From Liolophura sinensis (lineage: Eukaryota; Mollusca; Polyplacophora; Chitonida; Chitonidae), in assembly GCF_032854445.1 (NCBI RefSeq), contig NC_088297.1, forward strand, positions 17,063,127 through 17,127,126: a stretch of 64,000 bases of DNA, given 5' to 3'. The position numbers and the translations under genes were made by a program. A model generated the notes under the pieces. The model searched no databases, was not told the DNA's origin, and saw nothing but the letters and a program-made list of their open reading frames with translations. Positions 63,904 through 64,000 of this stretch are shown in pieces. Within the stretch, counting starts at the first letter, position 1; each line of letters opens with the position of its first letter.

Positions 63904-64000
63904 GACCTATATATGAGGACCGATTCAGAGACGGCCCCAAACCAACAACGACAGCTGTTACCCAGCGAGGCCTGTGGGACGGAGAGTGTGCAAGCGTGTG
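63904..64000. other. Window end, GC-rich
   Basis: No feature beyond the TATA-like run at 63906-63917. Confidence 0.4.

Overview
This is eukaryotic, gene-poor, AT-rich DNA made mostly of repeats. No complete host gene, rRNA, true tRNA or CRISPR array can be recognised. Repeated tRNA-derived SINEs with (AAAT)n or (CATA)n tails, a Mag-like Ty3/Gypsy element, a Ty1/Copia element and a jockey/CR1-like non-LTR element suggest an invertebrate, most likely a lophotrochozoan such as a mollusc or brachiopod. That placement is inference from repeat style, not from a host gene.

Layout. 1-18 kb: SINE insertions (several with perfect target-site duplications), two palindromic MITE-like hairpins (3.3 and 11.8 kb) and minisatellites with units of 41 bp (5.9 kb), 26/72 bp (9.1-10.7 kb), 21 bp (12.3 kb) and 39 bp (16.5-17.9 kb). 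18.7-22.9 kb: a decayed Copia element on the minus strand; a 37-bp minisatellite has grown out of its gag zinc-knuckle codons. 24.55-30.56 kb: a nearly whole Gypsy element on the plus strand, flanked by GCTGC duplications. Its 3' LTR is split by a 1.16-kb DNA-transposon-like insert with its own CAGCG duplication. 

31.9-53.6 kb: the least explained part. A long diverged sequence, which I divide into modules A to E, recurs in the same order (E-A-B-C-D-E-A...) four times, with one sub-module inverted. SINEs, a 5'-truncated non-LTR element (32.85-34.64 kb) and a 2.06-kb insert carrying a (TA)n tract and a large hairpin interrupt it. 

53.6-64 kb: a very uniform 29-bp satellite (54.2-55.0 kb), a SINE with a 13-bp target duplication right beside it, a MITE at 56.0 kb, a possible first exon or promoter near 56.87 kb (ATG followed at once by a consensus splice donor), and further minisatellites of 26, 35, 49 and about 227 bp. 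The last 0.8 kb is richer in GC and CpG and holds a minus-strand open frame that may be an exon.

The only genes that can be read are those of the retroelements, and all are broken. The window is best seen as a record of nested transposition and satellite growth; the modular A-E array is the strongest candidate for something undescribed.
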